Shown: positions 1 through 10,280, counted from the stretch's first letter. The stretch: 64,000 bases of DNA from Paeniglutamicibacter quisquiliarum (GCF_019084045.1 NZ_JAHRED010000010.1:1-64000), one strand, 5' to 3'. The notes: a model not told the origin generated them from the sequence alone. Translations and numbers: made by a program.

Positions 1-1226
1 TCGTCTTCCAGAGCACAAGAACCACCAGCAAGAGGATTGCCACCCTTTCGAACAACACGAGGATCCAGTGGTTGCGGACCTCGGGTTCGTGGCAGCAGGT
101 GCGCACGAGCGCAGGCATCGGCTGGATCCAGTCCAGCAAGCTTTCCACCAAGATGGTGCAGTCTTTACCGCCCAAGCCCACTGTGACATTCAGCGCCCCG
201 CGCTGGACCACGGCGAATCTGAACCTCCGCTCGGGTCCCGGCACCAGCAACGGCTCCATTGGTGTCGTTCCGGAGGGCGAGCGGGTCCTGCTCGGACGAT
301 CCTCCGGTGGCTGGGCCAACGTCAAGACCAGCAAGGGCACGGGCTGGGTGAGCGACGACTATCTTTCTACCGTGGCTCCAAAGCCGCCGGTTGTGAAGCC
401 GACCCCATCGAAGCCCAATGAAATCGTGTTCAGTGCCCCGCGCTGGACGACGGCGCATCTAAACCTCCGCTCGGGTCCCGGAACCAGCCATGGCTCAATT
501 GGCGTTGTTCCGCAGGGCGAGCGAATCCTGCTCGGGCGTACCTCGGGTGGCTGGGCCAACGTCAAGACCAGCAAGGGGACCGGCTGGGTGAGCGTTGTTT
601 ACCTCTCCACCGTGGCGCCACCGCCGCCGGTAACCACCCAGTACCGTTGGGCAAAGGGCAACGTAAACCTCCGCACGGGAAATTCGATTGTGCACCCGAT
701 CTTGGGCGTGGTCCAGGCCGGCGACCGAGTCACTTACCTGCAATCAAGCAACGGATGGGCCCGCGTGGTCACCAGCCTTGGCATCGGATGGATGAGCGAG
801 GACTACCTCTCCAAGGATGTCGTTGCCACGCTCCAACCCGACACCGTGGCAGTCAATAATGCAGTGAGAGCAAGGTATGCGGGCTACGTTTCAGCCTATG
901 GCGGCGTTCGGCCGGGCTCGGTGGGACACAGTAGCGGCCGGGCGACGGACCTCATGATCAAGAACTACAAGAGCGCCCAGGGAATCAGCAATGGCAACGA
1001 AATTGCACGGTTCCTGATTGCCAACCGCAAGTCGCTGGGGGTCAACTACTTGATTTGGGATGACAAAATCTGGTTGGGACCTACAAAGGGATGGGAAGAG
1101 TATTCTAAATCCGGCAAGTATGGCCAACAGTTCGTCAACATGTGGAACGATACGACGCTGCACCTGGACCATATCCATGTGGAGACGTACGGAGATTCAG
1201 GGACCGGCGCGCCGCTGGTCAAGTAG
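1..1226 (+). CDS. SH3-repeat cell-wall peptidase-like protein, 5' partial
   Basis: The frame is open from base 3, so the N-terminus, including any signal peptide, lies outside the window. Visible are the end of one bacterial SH3 repeat and then three more (about bases 195-380, 440-620 and 640-820). Each carries an NLR(S/T)G element, a GWA(N/R)V core and a GxGWxSxxYLS ending; two of them are nearly identical and are separated by Pro/Lys-rich linkers. The C-terminal domain (about 840-1220) has GHSSGRATDL and HLDHIHV, resembling the zinc-binding SxHxxGxAxD and HxDH motifs of LAS/M15-type peptidases (ARB_07466/VldE-like C-terminal domain). Inference: a secreted enzyme that binds the wall through its SH3 repeats and cuts peptidoglycan. 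The near-identical repeats suggest recent internal duplication. Confidence 0.75.
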   Translation, partial: VFQSTRTTSKRIATLSNNTRIQWLRTSGSWQQVRTSAGIGWIQSSKLSTKMVQSLPPKPTVTFSAPRWTTANLNLRSGPGTSNGSIGVVPEGERVLLGRSSGGWANVKTSKGTGWVSDDYLSTVAPKPPVVKPTPSKPNEIVFSAPRWTTAHLNLRSGPGTSHGSIGVVPQGERILLGRTSGGWANVKTSKGTGWVSVVYLSTVAPPPPVTTQYRWAKGNVNLRTGNSIVHPILGVVQAGDRVTYLQSSNGWARVVTSLGIGWMSEDYLSKDVVATLQPDTVAVNNAVRARYAGYVSAYGGVRPGSVGHSSGRATDLMIKNYKSAQGISNGNEIARFLIANRKSLGVNYLIWDDKIWLGPTKGWEEYSKSGKYGQQFVNMWNDTTLHLDHIHVETYGDSGTGAPLVK

Positions 1227-1267
1227 GCCCCATGTTGGGTTCCCCGAAGCAGGGGAATCCACTGGTG

Positions 1268-1504
1268 TCAACCTGCGCGGATGTTCAGTTCACGCTGGAT
1301 CGCAGACTGGATCAGCCGTTTACGGATCTTAAGGTCAAGGGGCCGTCCGGCCATCAGCATGCCGTAGGCGATTTTCTCCACCTTGCGCTCGGCGCGACCG
1401 ATGATGTTGTCGATCTCACTCGTTGGCAGTGATTCGATGTAGTCCCAGACAAGTTGTTCGTGGGCAGAACTGTCGCGTGAACCGGTGAATTCATTTGCAG
1501 ACAC
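1268..1504 (-). CDS. small conserved-type hypothetical protein, 78 aa
   Basis: I do not recognise the function. A GTG start at 1504 is chosen because GGGAGGAGG lies 6 nt upstream; the longer open frame (to 1645) has no comparable ribosome site and an Arg/Pro-rich, non-protein-like extension. The product is charged and probably helical, with a central stretch SEIDNIIGRAERKVEKIAYG and a basic C-terminus. It has no membrane segment or signal. It lies head-to-head with the ABC-F gene, about 215 bp apart, so the two promoters would share that spacer. Confidence 0.6.
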   Translation of the reverse strand: MSANEFTGSRDSSAHEQLVWDYIESLPTSEIDNIIGRAERKVEKIAYGMLMAGRPLDLKIRKRLIQSAIQRELNIRAG

Positions 1505-1719
1505 GGCACGCCTCCTCCCACCAGTCTGGCATTCGAACAGGAATCGCGCCACCATGCTCGGCCGTGCTGGCCGATCCGGCGGGAGGGTTTGTACCCGGCC
1601 TTGTAGAATCAGTGATGGTGCTTCGCGGTATTGGCTCGTGTCCATTTCACCGAGCGGACCCCTTAGGCGGAACGTGCCCGACTTTCCACCACCAACACTC
1701 TTGATAGGACCACACCACC

Positions 1720-3312
1720 ATGAGCTTGATCCGGCTAAACGACGTCAGCGTGCGATTCGAAAACAACCAGATCCTGCGCGAGGCATTCTTCAAGCTTGAA
1801 GCGGGGGACCGGGTCGGTCTTATTGGAAGGAACGGTTCGGGCAAGTCAACCTTGCTGAAACTGATCCTCGATCAAGTTGAACCGGACGCCGGCACGGTCG
1901 CGGTTGAGCTGGGAACCAAGATTGGCTACTTCTCCCAGTTCTCAGAACTCAACGGGGCCTCCACCATCACCGAGGTGCTTGATGCACTTTTTGTGGAGGT
2001 CAAGACCATCGAAGCGGAGTTAGCCGAGATTGATTCGGCCATCGCCGCTGATCCCCAGGCCGATGAAATGGATCGGTTGATTCACCGCCAGTCCGAGCTC
2101 TTTGAATCCATGGATCGGCTGGATGGCTGGGATTACCCCCGTTCCATTGACACTGTTCTCACTAAATTGGGCTTTGACGAAGCCCATAGGATTTGCCCCA
2201 TTGATTCTCTCTCCGGTGGCTGGCGCAACCGTGCAGCGCTGGCGAAGATCCTGCTCGAGGACCCGGATGTGCTCTTGCTGGATGAGCCGACCAACTTCCT
2301 TGATATTGCAGGTGTTGAATGGCTGGAAAACTGGTTCAAGTCATTCAAGGGTGCGGCGATCATTGTTTCGCACGACCGCAAGTTCCTGGACTCGGTGGTT
2401 ACACGAATCATCGAGGTGGAGAATTTCCACCTTCACGAATACCCGGGAAACTTCGCCGAGTACGTGGTGGCGAAGCAGTTCAAGCTCAAGTCCCTCGAAT
2501 CGCAGTTCCTCCACGAGTCCGAACTCCTGGCCTTTGAAGCCGAAGGAATCTCTGACCGAAGAGAAGCAGCCAAGGCCGCTAGCAAGGGCCTGGATAACAA
2601 GCTTTCCAAGATCAAGAAGTCGCGTGCCCCTCGCCCCGTGGACAAGATCATCACGGAAATCTACGGCGGCCTGCACATCAAGGACACCCTCTGCCGGGTC
2701 GAGGGCCTGTCGAAGGCCTATGGCGAGAAAACACTCTTCACCGAGCTCAGCTTCGAGGTGCGCCGCGGGAACCGCATGGTGATTCTCGGTGCCAACGGCA
2801 GCGGCAAGTCCACACTGCTTCGTGTTCTGACCGAACAGGAAAAGCAGGATTCGGGATACGTGACCTGGACCAAGGGCGCGGCGGTGGTCTCCTACAACGA
2901 GATCCTTGAGGAGCTGGATCCGGACGACACCGTGACCCACGCGGTCAATGCCATGCCGAATTCATTGGCCTTTAATGCAACGAAGAAGTCGGTAAATCGG
3001 TTCCTGGCCATGTTCCAGTTCTCCGAGGCCGACTTGAAGAACCGCATTGGAAACCTATCCGGCGGCCAGCGTGCCAGGGTGGCAATGGCCATGTGCCTTC
3101 TCTCGGGTGCCTCGGTACTGATCCTGGATGAGCCCACGAATCACTTGGACATGTCCAGTACGCAGGTGATGGAGCGCGCGCTTCTTCACTTCCCCGGGGC
3201 CGTGGTGGTGGTCAGCCACGACCGGTTCTTCACCGAGAAGATCGCCAACCGCTACCTGGTGTTCGGGACGGAGCACGCCAAGGTGGGCGAGGTTGTTGTC
3301 CGCGGGGCCTGA
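1720..3312 (+). CDS. ABC-F family ATPase (translation factor or resistance type)
   Basis: A 530-aa protein with two tandem ATP-binding cassettes and no membrane domain, the ABC-F layout. Cassette 1 has Walker A GRNGSGKST (about 36-44), signature LSGGW (about 164) and Walker B LLLDEPTNFLD (about 185). Cassette 2 has Walker A GANGSGKST (about 357), signature LSGGQ (about 446) and Walker B LILDEPTNHLD. The charged linker between them (about 240-300, many Lys, Arg and Glu) is the likely P-site tRNA interaction motif. Family members bind the ribosomal E site and act in translation or antibiotic protection; which of these applies cannot be told by eye. ATG start. The first signature deviates from LSGGQ (Trp for Gln). 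Confidence 0.88.
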   Translation: MSLIRLNDVSVRFENNQILREAFFKLEAGDRVGLIGRNGSGKSTLLKLILDQVEPDAGTVAVELGTKIGYFSQFSELNGASTITEVLDALFVEVKTIEAELAEIDSAIAADPQADEMDRLIHRQSELFESMDRLDGWDYPRSIDTVLTKLGFDEAHRICPIDSLSGGWRNRAALAKILLEDPDVLLLDEPTNFLDIAGVEWLENWFKSFKGAAIIVSHDRKFLDSVVTRIIEVENFHLHEYPGNFAEYVVAKQFKLKSLESQFLHESELLAFEAEGISDRREAAKAASKGLDNKLSKIKKSRAPRPVDKIITEIYGGLHIKDTLCRVEGLSKAYGEKTLFTELSFEVRRGNRMVILGANGSGKSTLLRVLTEQEKQDSGYVTWTKGAAVVSYNEILEELDPDDTVTHAVNAMPNSLAFNATKKSVNRFLAMFQFSEADLKNRIGNLSGGQRARVAMAMCLLSGASVLILDEPTNHLDMSSTQVMERALLHFPGAVVVVSHDRFFTEKIANRYLVFGTEHAKVGEVVVRGA

Positions 3313-3688
3313 ACACAATCCGAAGGTCATTGGGAGCAAGATAGGTGGGCGGTTTTCTGGCGGCAGCCGAAAAATACGTTCCACCCTTTCACCCCACATT
3401 CCGGTTATGGATCTTGCCGCTCATGGACAATGCACCCGGTTGGTCTGCCACCTGCGATTCCACAATCGGCAGCTAAGTGGGCGGCCCGACACCCACACTC
3501 GGCGATGCGCCATACTTTTTTGGCGAATCCAACCGCATGTGAAGATGCTCACAATATGGCGGCGTGATCCCGTAACATCCCGCCGTGGAACCGGGCATAT
3601 GACGGGGCGGGCGATATTCTGGCCTTTCTGGTCCGGACGATCCCGAACCATGCATCCAGCCCACTGAAATAGCAAAGGTGCCACCCCC
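3313..3688 (+). promoter_or_regulatory. intergenic region upstream of serA
   Basis: A 376-bp gap with no convincing gene; reading frames here are low-complexity shadows. It should hold the ABC-F terminator and the serA promoter, but I found no strong hairpin with a T-run and no clear -35/-10 pair. The only firm signal is the serA ribosome site AAAGGTG at 3674-3680. Confidence 0.4.
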
Positions 3689-5284
3689 GTGTCTGTAAAC
3701 AAGCCAGTCGTCCTATTGGCCGAAGAACTCTCGCCCGCAACCATTGCGGCCTTGGGTCCCGATTTCGAGATTCGCCAGACCGACGGTGCGGACCGCTCCC
3801 AGCTGCTGGCTGCCATTGCCGACGTTGATGCCATCCTCGTGCGTTCCGCCACCCAGGTCGATGCCGAAGCCATCGCCGCAGCCAAGAACCTGAAGGTTAT
3901 TGCCCGCGCGGGCGTTGGCCTGGACAACGTGGACATCAAGGCCGCCACCCAGGCCGGCGTCATGGTCGTGAACGCCCCGACCTCCAACATCATTTCGGCC
4001 GCCGAATTGACCGTGGGCCACATTGTTTCCCTGGCCCGCCGTATCCCGGCCGCCAACGCCTCGCTCAAGGGCGGCGCCTGGAAGCGCAGCTCCTACACCG
4101 GAGTTGAGCTGTTCGAAAAGAAGGCAGGCATCATCGGCCTGGGACGTATCGGTGCGCTCGTGGCAGCGCGCCTGCAGGGCTTCGGCATGGAAATCCTTGC
4201 CTACGACCCGTACATCACCCCGGCCCGCGCACAGCAGCTCGGCGTCAACCTCGTGGACCTGGACGAATTGTTGGCACAGTCCGACTTCGTCACCATCCAC
4301 ATGCCCAAGACCCCGGAGACCGTGGGCATGCTTGGCAAGGACGCCTTTGCCAAGATGAAAAACTCCGCATACGTCATCAACGTGGCCCGCGGCGGTCTGG
4401 TTGACCAGGACGCTCTCTACACGGCGCTGAAGAACGAGGAAATCGCCGGGGCCGGCATCGACGTCTTCGTCCAGGAACCGAGCACCGACCTGCCCTTCTT
4501 TGAATTCGAAAACGTCACTGTCACCCCGCACCTGGGTGCCTCAACCGACGAAGCCCAGGAAAAGGCCGGCGTCTCCGTGGCAAAATCCGTTCGCCTAGCA
4601 CTGGCCGGGGAACTTGTCCCGGACGCGGTCAATGTTGCCGGCGGTGTCATCGATGAAAACGTTCGCCCGGGTATCCCGCTGATCGAGAAGTTGGGGCGCA
4701 TCTTCAACGCTTTGACCGTTGGTTCCTTGACGAGCATCGACGTGGTCGTTGCCGGCGAGATCGCTTCCCTGGACGTGAAGGCGCTGGAGCTTTCCGCCCT
4801 CAAGGGTGTCTTCATGGACGTTGTCTCCGACCAGGTTTCCTACGTCAACGCCCCGGTGCTCGCCGAACAGCGTGGCGTGGCCACTCGTTTGGTCACCACC
4901 CCGGATTCGCCGGAATACCGCAACCTGCTCACGGTCAAGGGCGCTTCCACCGAGGGCACGCAGCTTTCGGTTGCCGGCACACTGACCGGTCCGAAGCAGA
5001 TCGAAAAGCTCGTTGGCATCAACGGTTACGAAATCGAAATCCCGATCACCGATCACATGATCGTTCTTCGCTATGCCGACCGCCCGGGCGTCATTGGCAC
5101 CTTGGGCAACGTGCTGGGAGAGCAAGGCGTGAACATTGGCGGCATGCAGGTGGCCCGCAAGGAAGAGCGCGGCGAGGCAGTTGCTGTGCTGGCCATTGAC
5201 TCTGCCCTGCCGGCCGGAGTGCTGGACATCGTTCGTGCCGCCATTGGCGCCACCGTCGCCCGAGAGATCAACCTCGAGGACTAA
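3689..5284 (+). CDS. serA: D-3-phosphoglycerate dehydrogenase
   Basis: Oxidises 3-phosphoglycerate to 3-phosphohydroxypyruvate with NAD, the first step of serine synthesis, in the cytoplasm. The 531 aa match the long actinobacterial form: split substrate-binding domain, NAD-binding domain with GLGRIG (about 150), VNVARGGLVD (catalytic Arg region), the catalytic His in TPHLG (about 281), then an intervening domain and a C-terminal ACT domain (about 455-531, beginning ITDHMIVLRYADRPG) that gives serine feedback control in the family. GTG start at 3689 with AAAGGTG 8 nt upstream. Monocistronic by spacing. Confidence 0.95.
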   Translation: MSVNKPVVLLAEELSPATIAALGPDFEIRQTDGADRSQLLAAIADVDAILVRSATQVDAEAIAAAKNLKVIARAGVGLDNVDIKAATQAGVMVVNAPTSNIISAAELTVGHIVSLARRIPAANASLKGGAWKRSSYTGVELFEKKAGIIGLGRIGALVAARLQGFGMEILAYDPYITPARAQQLGVNLVDLDELLAQSDFVTIHMPKTPETVGMLGKDAFAKMKNSAYVINVARGGLVDQDALYTALKNEEIAGAGIDVFVQEPSTDLPFFEFENVTVTPHLGASTDEAQEKAGVSVAKSVRLALAGELVPDAVNVAGGVIDENVRPGIPLIEKLGRIFNALTVGSLTSIDVVVAGEIASLDVKALELSALKGVFMDVVSDQVSYVNAPVLAEQRGVATRLVTTPDSPEYRNLLTVKGASTEGTQLSVAGTLTGPKQIEKLVGINGYEIEIPITDHMIVLRYADRPGVIGTLGNVLGEQGVNIGGMQVARKEERGEAVAVLAIDSALPAGVLDIVRAAIGATVAREINLED

Positions 5285-5308
5285 ATACCCGCCAGATCGG
5301 AATAGTTA

Positions 5309-5393
5309 GCGTGCTCCGCACGCCTCCGGTGTACTTCTTAGATCTTTGCTGAAGAGGACACGGGATGGCGTGCGGGCACGCTTCAATATTTTT
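5309..5393 (+). terminator. two hairpins after serA, possible terminator
   Basis: GCGTGC/GCACGC pairs occur twice: at 5309-5323 (loop TCC) and at 5368-5381 (loop of 2). The second is followed by an AT-rich run ending in five T's (5389-5393). Two copies of the same stem within 70 bp downstream of serA suggest termination, but the second loop is unusually small. Confidence 0.4.
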
Positions 5394-5572
5394 AGACCCG
5401 CTATGCCTGACGTTCTGGGATATTGAATGCCACAGCGGGTGTTGGGCACTCATCCAGTGATCTTGCCTTCTGTAACTTCTCCGGGCCGTGCCGGTCTGGG
5501 AAGTCACTAGAAATAGCTCAGGTGCTCAGCGCGTTTCTCAAACGCTTGCTTTGAACGGCATAGGATTGAGTG

Positions 5573-6619
5573 ATGATGTCTCAGAGCGCTATTTTCGTGG
5601 ATGCCAGTTTTTTGCTAGCCGTTGGAGGACATCGTGCCTCCGGAACTACGTTGCGTGCAGCCTTTACCGTCAACTATGAAGCTCTGATCGAAGGGATCCT
5701 CAATACTGCCAAGGACTTCAGCGGCTTGGAAAACCTAAGGATCTACTGGTACGACGCAGCCAAGGATGCAATCTTTACAGATCAGCATAAGCGCATTGGC
5801 CTAATTCCCGGTGTGAAGGTAAGACTGGGTCGAATTTCCTTCAACGGTGAGCAAAAGGGCGTTGACCTGAAGCTAGGCCTTGACCTAGTCGGCATCGCCC
5901 GTAACCGCGCTGCCTCGGTTGCCTTCCTCGTTTCTGGTGATGATGATCTCGCCGAGGCCGTCGAAGAGGCACAGGATCTGGGCATGAAAGTCGTTCTTAT
6001 CGGTGTGGAGAAGGCTGACCACCGACTTGGTGTAGCCTCCGTTGCCGAGCACCTTGCCTTGCGCGTGGATAGCATCATTACATTGCCTGAGGAGCTCATA
6101 AAGTCGTCCTTTGTGAAGGCGGTATCGTGGGATGCCGAACATGCGACTCAAACTGCCAATATCGCTAGCGCGGGCGCCACAGCCAAGGAAGTAGTGGCGC
6201 TGTCGGTGCCGGATCCGACGATACCGAAGCCCGGTGCACCGAAGCCTCCTACTCCCGCGTTGCTGAACCAGCGCACCAAGTTTCAATCGCCTGTGCAAGC
6301 GCCGGCACCTGCTGACTACCAACTGGTCTATAGCTCGACCCACCACTCATCCGGATTTACGGGAGGAGCAACCAAGGACCCAAGCGCCATGGAAGTGGCC
6401 ACGGAAGTGGGTAGCAGCGTGGCAACAAATTGGTACGCAAGCACGACTGAAACCGAACTGAAAGAACTACTCGCCGACCGCCCACTTCTACCGCCGGAGA
6501 TCGATCGGGTGCTACTTAAAGATTGCGCCCAACGACTTGGTGAATGGAAGACCGATCTGCAAGATATTCGCCGCGCACTTCGCGTTGCTTTTTGGGACGA
6601 GCTCGATCAGCTCACATAA
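5573..6619 (+). CDS. NYN (PIN-like) domain protein
   Basis: 348 aa. The N-terminal half (about 1-180) has the NYN/PIN-like acidic residues: Asp in IFVDASFLL near the start, KGVDLKLGLDL (about 95) and SGDDDLAEAVEEAQDLG (about 125). This matches the LabA/limkain-type NYN family of Mg-dependent ribonuclease-fold proteins. A Pro/Ala-rich linker (about 225-255) joins a C-terminal part of about 65 residues (ELKELLADRPLLPPEIDRVLL onward) that may be a small helical domain. ATG 5573 is preceded by AGGA at 5562-5565; GTG 5570 is an in-frame alternative. Inference: an RNA-processing or RNA-binding protein; substrate unknown. Confidence 0.8.
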   Translation: MMSQSAIFVDASFLLAVGGHRASGTTLRAAFTVNYEALIEGILNTAKDFSGLENLRIYWYDAAKDAIFTDQHKRIGLIPGVKVRLGRISFNGEQKGVDLKLGLDLVGIARNRAASVAFLVSGDDDLAEAVEEAQDLGMKVVLIGVEKADHRLGVASVAEHLALRVDSIITLPEELIKSSFVKAVSWDAEHATQTANIASAGATAKEVVALSVPDPTIPKPGAPKPPTPALLNQRTKFQSPVQAPAPADYQLVYSSTHHSSGFTGGATKDPSAMEVATEVGSSVATNWYASTTETELKELLADRPLLPPEIDRVLLKDCAQRLGEWKTDLQDIRRALRVAFWDELDQLT

Positions 6620-6663
6620 CTGTCTCCGATGGGCATATTGGAGCCAATCTACGATAGATTTCT

Positions 6664-8220
6664 ATGGTGACTTCTGAGCAGACTCCGTTTTACATCACCA
6701 CGGCCATCTCCTACCCGAACGGCGTTCCCCACATTGGGCACGCCTATGAGGTGATCGCTACCGACGCCATGGCGCGCTTCAAACGCCTAGATGGCTACGA
6801 CGTATTCTTCATGACCGGTACGGATGAACACGGGCAGAAAATGCTGCAGACGGCAGAAAGCGAGGGCATCACCCCGCGCCAGCTCGCGCAACGAAATTCG
6901 GATGCCTTCCAGGCCATGAACGACGAGCTGGGCATTAGCTATGACCGATTCATCCGCACCACGGATTCGGACCACTATGCAGCCGCCCAGGCCATCTGGA
7001 AGCGCATGGAGGCCAACGGTGACATCTACCTCGATAAGTATGCCGGTTGGTATTCGGTCCGTGATGAGGCCTTCCACGCCGAGGTAGACACGGAGGTCCG
7101 AGCAGACGGTCTTCGCTATTCCAAGGAAACTGACACCGAAGTTACCTGGACCGAAGAAGAGTCTTACTTCTTCCGCCTCTCGGCGTATCAGGACAGGCTG
7201 CTCGAGCTTTATAAGTCCGTGCCTGACTTTGGCGCACCCCATACCCGGTTCAACGAGGTGATTCGCTTCGTTGAGCGAGGGCTGGAGGACCTGTCAATTT
7301 CACGCACCACCTTCGACTGGGGGGTTCCGGTACCGGGCAACAAGGACCACGTCATGTACGTGTGGGTCGATGCGTTGACCAACTACCTGACGGGCACTGG
7401 CTTCCCTGATGTTGAATCAGAGTCTTTCAAGAGGTATTGGCCGGCTGACGTCCACGTCATTGGCAAGGATATCTCGCGCTTCCACGCGATCTACTGGCCG
7501 GCCTTCCTGATGTCTGCGAAATTGCCGTTGCCAAAGCGCGTCATGATCCATGGTTTCCTTCACAATAACGGCGTGAAGATGTCCAAGTCCTTGGGCAACG
7601 TTGTAGCTCCTACAGATTTCGTGTCACAGTACGGTCTGGACCAGGTCCGCTACTTCTTCCTGCGAGAGGTACCTTTTGGTGCCGATGGCAGTTACAGCCA
7701 CGACACCATCGTCGGCCGTATGAACTCGGACCTTGCTAACAACCTAGGCAACCTTGCGCAACGTTCTCTATCCATGGTGGCCAATAACTGTGGGGGTTTG
7801 GTTCCCACTCCTGGAGAATTCACCGTAGCTGATCAAGAAATCTTGGCCTATGCGAGCAAGTTGCTCGAGATCTGTCGCGACGCATTCTCGCGTCAAGAAT
7901 TCAGCAAGGCTTTGGAAGCGATCTGGACGGTCTTGGGAGATACCAACGCCTACTTCGCAGATCAGGCGCCGTGGGTGCTGCGGAAAACCGACGTTGCAAG
8001 GATGGAAACCGTTCTTTACGTAACCCTTGAGGTACTTCGCCGTGTCGCGCTCTTGATTCAGCCTGTCATGCCAACTGCCGCCGCTCAGCTTCTTACCCTT
8101 TTGGGACAGGCCGACGGCTCGGCACGCGAACTGACAGAGTTCGATGTCTCATTGGCGCCTACCGCCGTTCTTCCGGCGCCTTTCCCCATCTTTCCGAAAT
8201 ATTACGAAAATGTAAACTAA
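6664..8220 (+). CDS. metG: methionyl-tRNA synthetase
   Basis: Charges tRNA-Met with methionine. The 518 aa carry the class I signatures HIGH (about 24-27) and KMSKS (about 305), and end without the C-terminal dimerisation/tRNA-binding EMAP domain, like other short actinobacterial MetG proteins. The knuckle inserted after about residue 125 has no Cys set, so it is the zinc-less type. ATG start; no strong ribosome site, which may mean a leaderless or weakly initiated message. It is the last clear housekeeping gene before the AT-rich glycan island. Confidence 0.95.
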   Translation: MVTSEQTPFYITTAISYPNGVPHIGHAYEVIATDAMARFKRLDGYDVFFMTGTDEHGQKMLQTAESEGITPRQLAQRNSDAFQAMNDELGISYDRFIRTTDSDHYAAAQAIWKRMEANGDIYLDKYAGWYSVRDEAFHAEVDTEVRADGLRYSKETDTEVTWTEEESYFFRLSAYQDRLLELYKSVPDFGAPHTRFNEVIRFVERGLEDLSISRTTFDWGVPVPGNKDHVMYVWVDALTNYLTGTGFPDVESESFKRYWPADVHVIGKDISRFHAIYWPAFLMSAKLPLPKRVMIHGFLHNNGVKMSKSLGNVVAPTDFVSQYGLDQVRYFFLREVPFGADGSYSHDTIVGRMNSDLANNLGNLAQRSLSMVANNCGGLVPTPGEFTVADQEILAYASKLLEICRDAFSRQEFSKALEAIWTVLGDTNAYFADQAPWVLRKTDVARMETVLYVTLEVLRRVALLIQPVMPTAAAQLLTLLGQADGSARELTEFDVSLAPTAVLPAPFPIFPKYYENVN

Positions 8221-8411
8221 CAAAAATATTAGTTATTTAATTCTGATAGCAAAGAATTGAGGCGAAGATGTGTTCATTTGGGCGCAAACAATATTAAGTG
8301 CAGTGCAGTGCACTTCACTGATCTCGAGGCGCCGACGGATGCCACGATCAAGATAACTTATTCGCCATGGAGTTCTTACGATTCATTGTCAAGATTTGAT
8401 GAACATATTAA
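8221..8411 (+). pseudogene. possible remnant of a small island protein
   Basis: The AT-rich spacer after metG contains an open stretch (about 8230-8411, ending TGA) that reads like protein: ...HLGANNIKCSAVHFTDL... to ...SRFDEHIKC. It has no ATG or GTG start with a ribosome site (only a TTG near 8259). The NNIKCxA stretch also occurs near the C-terminus of the next gene, so this may be a decayed duplicate of it; this could be chance. The drop in GC marks the left edge of the island. Confidence 0.25.
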
Positions 8412-8451
8412 ATGTTGATAAAAACTAATGCAATAGGACTAGGAGATTAAA

Positions 8452-8880
8452 ATGGTGTCTGATTTTGGAGCAATTTCCGGTTATGAAGCCAGAAAATATT
8501 CATTTAAGGTTCCTTCCGGCGCCTCGCCGCAGCGACTAATTGTCGCTGCTCCGGGAAGTGGAGAGAGGGATTTCGTTCTGCTCCCTGCGAAGGGATTGGT
8601 CCCCCTCTATCCGAGCCTGGCGACGATGAGTTTCTCTGCGGGCCTCGATGCCAGATTTTCCTATGTCGGTGGCGACTTAGCCTACGTTGAACTGAATCAA
8701 GAATTCAACAATCGAGGTATCGCATCGACGATGGATTTCGTCATCGTTCGCTGGGCGCGTAAGAGTGTTGTTAACTTTCCTAATAATATTAAATGTCTCG
8801 CAAAAGTCCGTGCTTCAACTCACGGTCCTGCTAGGCATTTTAATGAAATTCTAACGGCCTCAGCCGTGTCGACGCACTAA
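8452..8880 (+). CDS. small unknown protein, family A copy 1
   Basis: 142 aa with no recognised domain, signal peptide or membrane segment; the pattern of alternating hydrophobic residues suggests a beta-rich fold. It resembles the 139-aa protein at 13397-13816: both have a short strand (YSFKVPSG here, MNFELPAD there) and the shared segment S(F/W)SA(G/S)L(D/E)xxFxYV. Both precede a GT2 glycosyltransferase gene and, after it, a family B gene. Strong ribosome site (AGGAG, 8 nt before ATG). First gene of the island's forward operon. Inference: an accessory protein of glycan assembly, perhaps sugar-binding. Confidence 0.65.
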   Translation: MVSDFGAISGYEARKYSFKVPSGASPQRLIVAAPGSGERDFVLLPAKGLVPLYPSLATMSFSAGLDARFSYVGGDLAYVELNQEFNNRGIASTMDFVIVRWARKSVVNFPNNIKCLAKVRASTHGPARHFNEILTASAVSTH

Positions 8881-8895
8881 GGACGCCACTTGCCA

Positions 8896-10266
8896 ATGGA
8901 TCAGGAACAACTACCGCTAATCAGTGTTGTCATGGCCACTCGAAATCGAGCCGGCTTACTTAAACAAAGCATGCATTCAGTTCTCAACCAGACATTTCGG
9001 AATCTCGAACTCGTTGTCGTCGATGACGGATCAACCGATGACACCCGTGACGTGGTTGAGTCGGTGATCGACTCTCGCGTCAAGTACGTTCGGGGGCATG
9101 GCCGCGGAATTTCCGCGGCACGTAATACGGGAGCGGACCACTCCAGGGGACTATGGACGGCAGTTCACGACGACGACGACATTATGTTGCCAACGCGCCT
9201 TGAAGAACAATTGAAGTACGCCGATGACTCAGTCGATTTCATTTACGGCGCCTTCATCAATTTTGACGACGCATCAGGCAAGCTTCAGTTACACCATGGG
9301 CGAAACTACGGTTTTGGCCCTGCGCTGATGACTGGCTTCGCCCCTGGACACTCAACCTGGTTAGTTCGTACCGATTTGATCAGGAAGTTCCGTTATGACG
9401 AGGGCATCGAGAGCGCGGTCGATAACAACTTGACATTCAGGATGTTGCGATCAGGGGTTCGATTCAAGCATAGTGGGGTTATATGCCTTCTGCGGAGAGT
9501 TCATAGCGGCCGTATCACTGACCAAGGCGGAAAAGGGCAGAAATACGTCGCTCAGATGAACCTTGCCTTTATCAAACGCGGATTCAGCGAAGATGAAATC
9601 GATACTTTGAGTAAAGAAGCTCGTCGTGATTGGGGTGCCGTGGACAAAAAGAAGTGGGAAACTAAATTCTTAGGATTCATTCCGGATCATCTTGTAAAGC
9701 GATCGGGCTTCCTATTATCAACGAACTATGTTGAGGATCAACTCGGCACCCTTCAAAGGCTGGCCCTTGACGATGCAAGCGCGATGGATTGGTTTGACTT
9801 CGTTCAGCGATGTGGCAGTGGTGCATCTCAGGACAACGTTACTGTCCGGGTCCGCGAGCGTCCAGAAATCGAATCCTTGCTTCAAGGTATCGAGCTTGAA
9901 CCGAAGATCAGAAGGAAGGACAACCGGACACTGCTCACCGAATTTGCTCTTGGTTGGCTCGACAGTAATCCGGAAGATAATTTTGGCACCTCGCCATATA
10001 TTGCGTTGGTAATCGGTGAATCACGTATGTGGACGGATCAGCAGAAAAAGCTAGCGGTGAACCGTTTTGTTACAGGTCGTGGCAGAGATGAGTTTATGGC
10101 CGGAATAATCGAGTTTAACTCTCTTGAAGCTGCAGTGAGGCTCAATGCCGTTATCTTCACAGCTTCTGATTTCGATTATCGGATCCTTGCAAGCGGTGGA
10201 ATCGACGCAGTGCAAGACAGGGTCTCGATGGAATTGGTGCCTGGCACCGACAGCAAGTCTGTCTGA
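8896..10266 (+). CDS. family 2 glycosyltransferase
   Basis: 456 aa. The N-terminal GT-A domain starts with ISVVMATRNR and has LVVVDDGSTDDT and the metal-binding acidic cluster HDDDD (about 95). After the catalytic domain (about 1-230) there is a C-terminal half without recognised motifs, possibly for acceptor binding or oligomerisation. ATG 8896 is preferred over TTG 8890. It lies 15 bp after family A copy 1 and 14 bp before family B copy 1, so it is co-transcribed with them. It would add a sugar to the surface polymer; donor and linkage cannot be read from sequence. Confidence 0.85.
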   Translation: MDQEQLPLISVVMATRNRAGLLKQSMHSVLNQTFRNLELVVVDDGSTDDTRDVVESVIDSRVKYVRGHGRGISAARNTGADHSRGLWTAVHDDDDIMLPTRLEEQLKYADDSVDFIYGAFINFDDASGKLQLHHGRNYGFGPALMTGFAPGHSTWLVRTDLIRKFRYDEGIESAVDNNLTFRMLRSGVRFKHSGVICLLRRVHSGRITDQGGKGQKYVAQMNLAFIKRGFSEDEIDTLSKEARRDWGAVDKKKWETKFLGFIPDHLVKRSGFLLSTNYVEDQLGTLQRLALDDASAMDWFDFVQRCGSGASQDNVTVRVRERPEIESLLQGIELEPKIRRKDNRTLLTEFALGWLDSNPEDNFGTSPYIALVIGESRMWTDQQKKLAVNRFVTGRGRDEFMAGIIEFNSLEAAVRLNAVIFTASDFDYRILASGGIDAVQDRVSMELVPGTDSKSV

Positions 10267-10280
10267 AAGGTAGCGTAAGA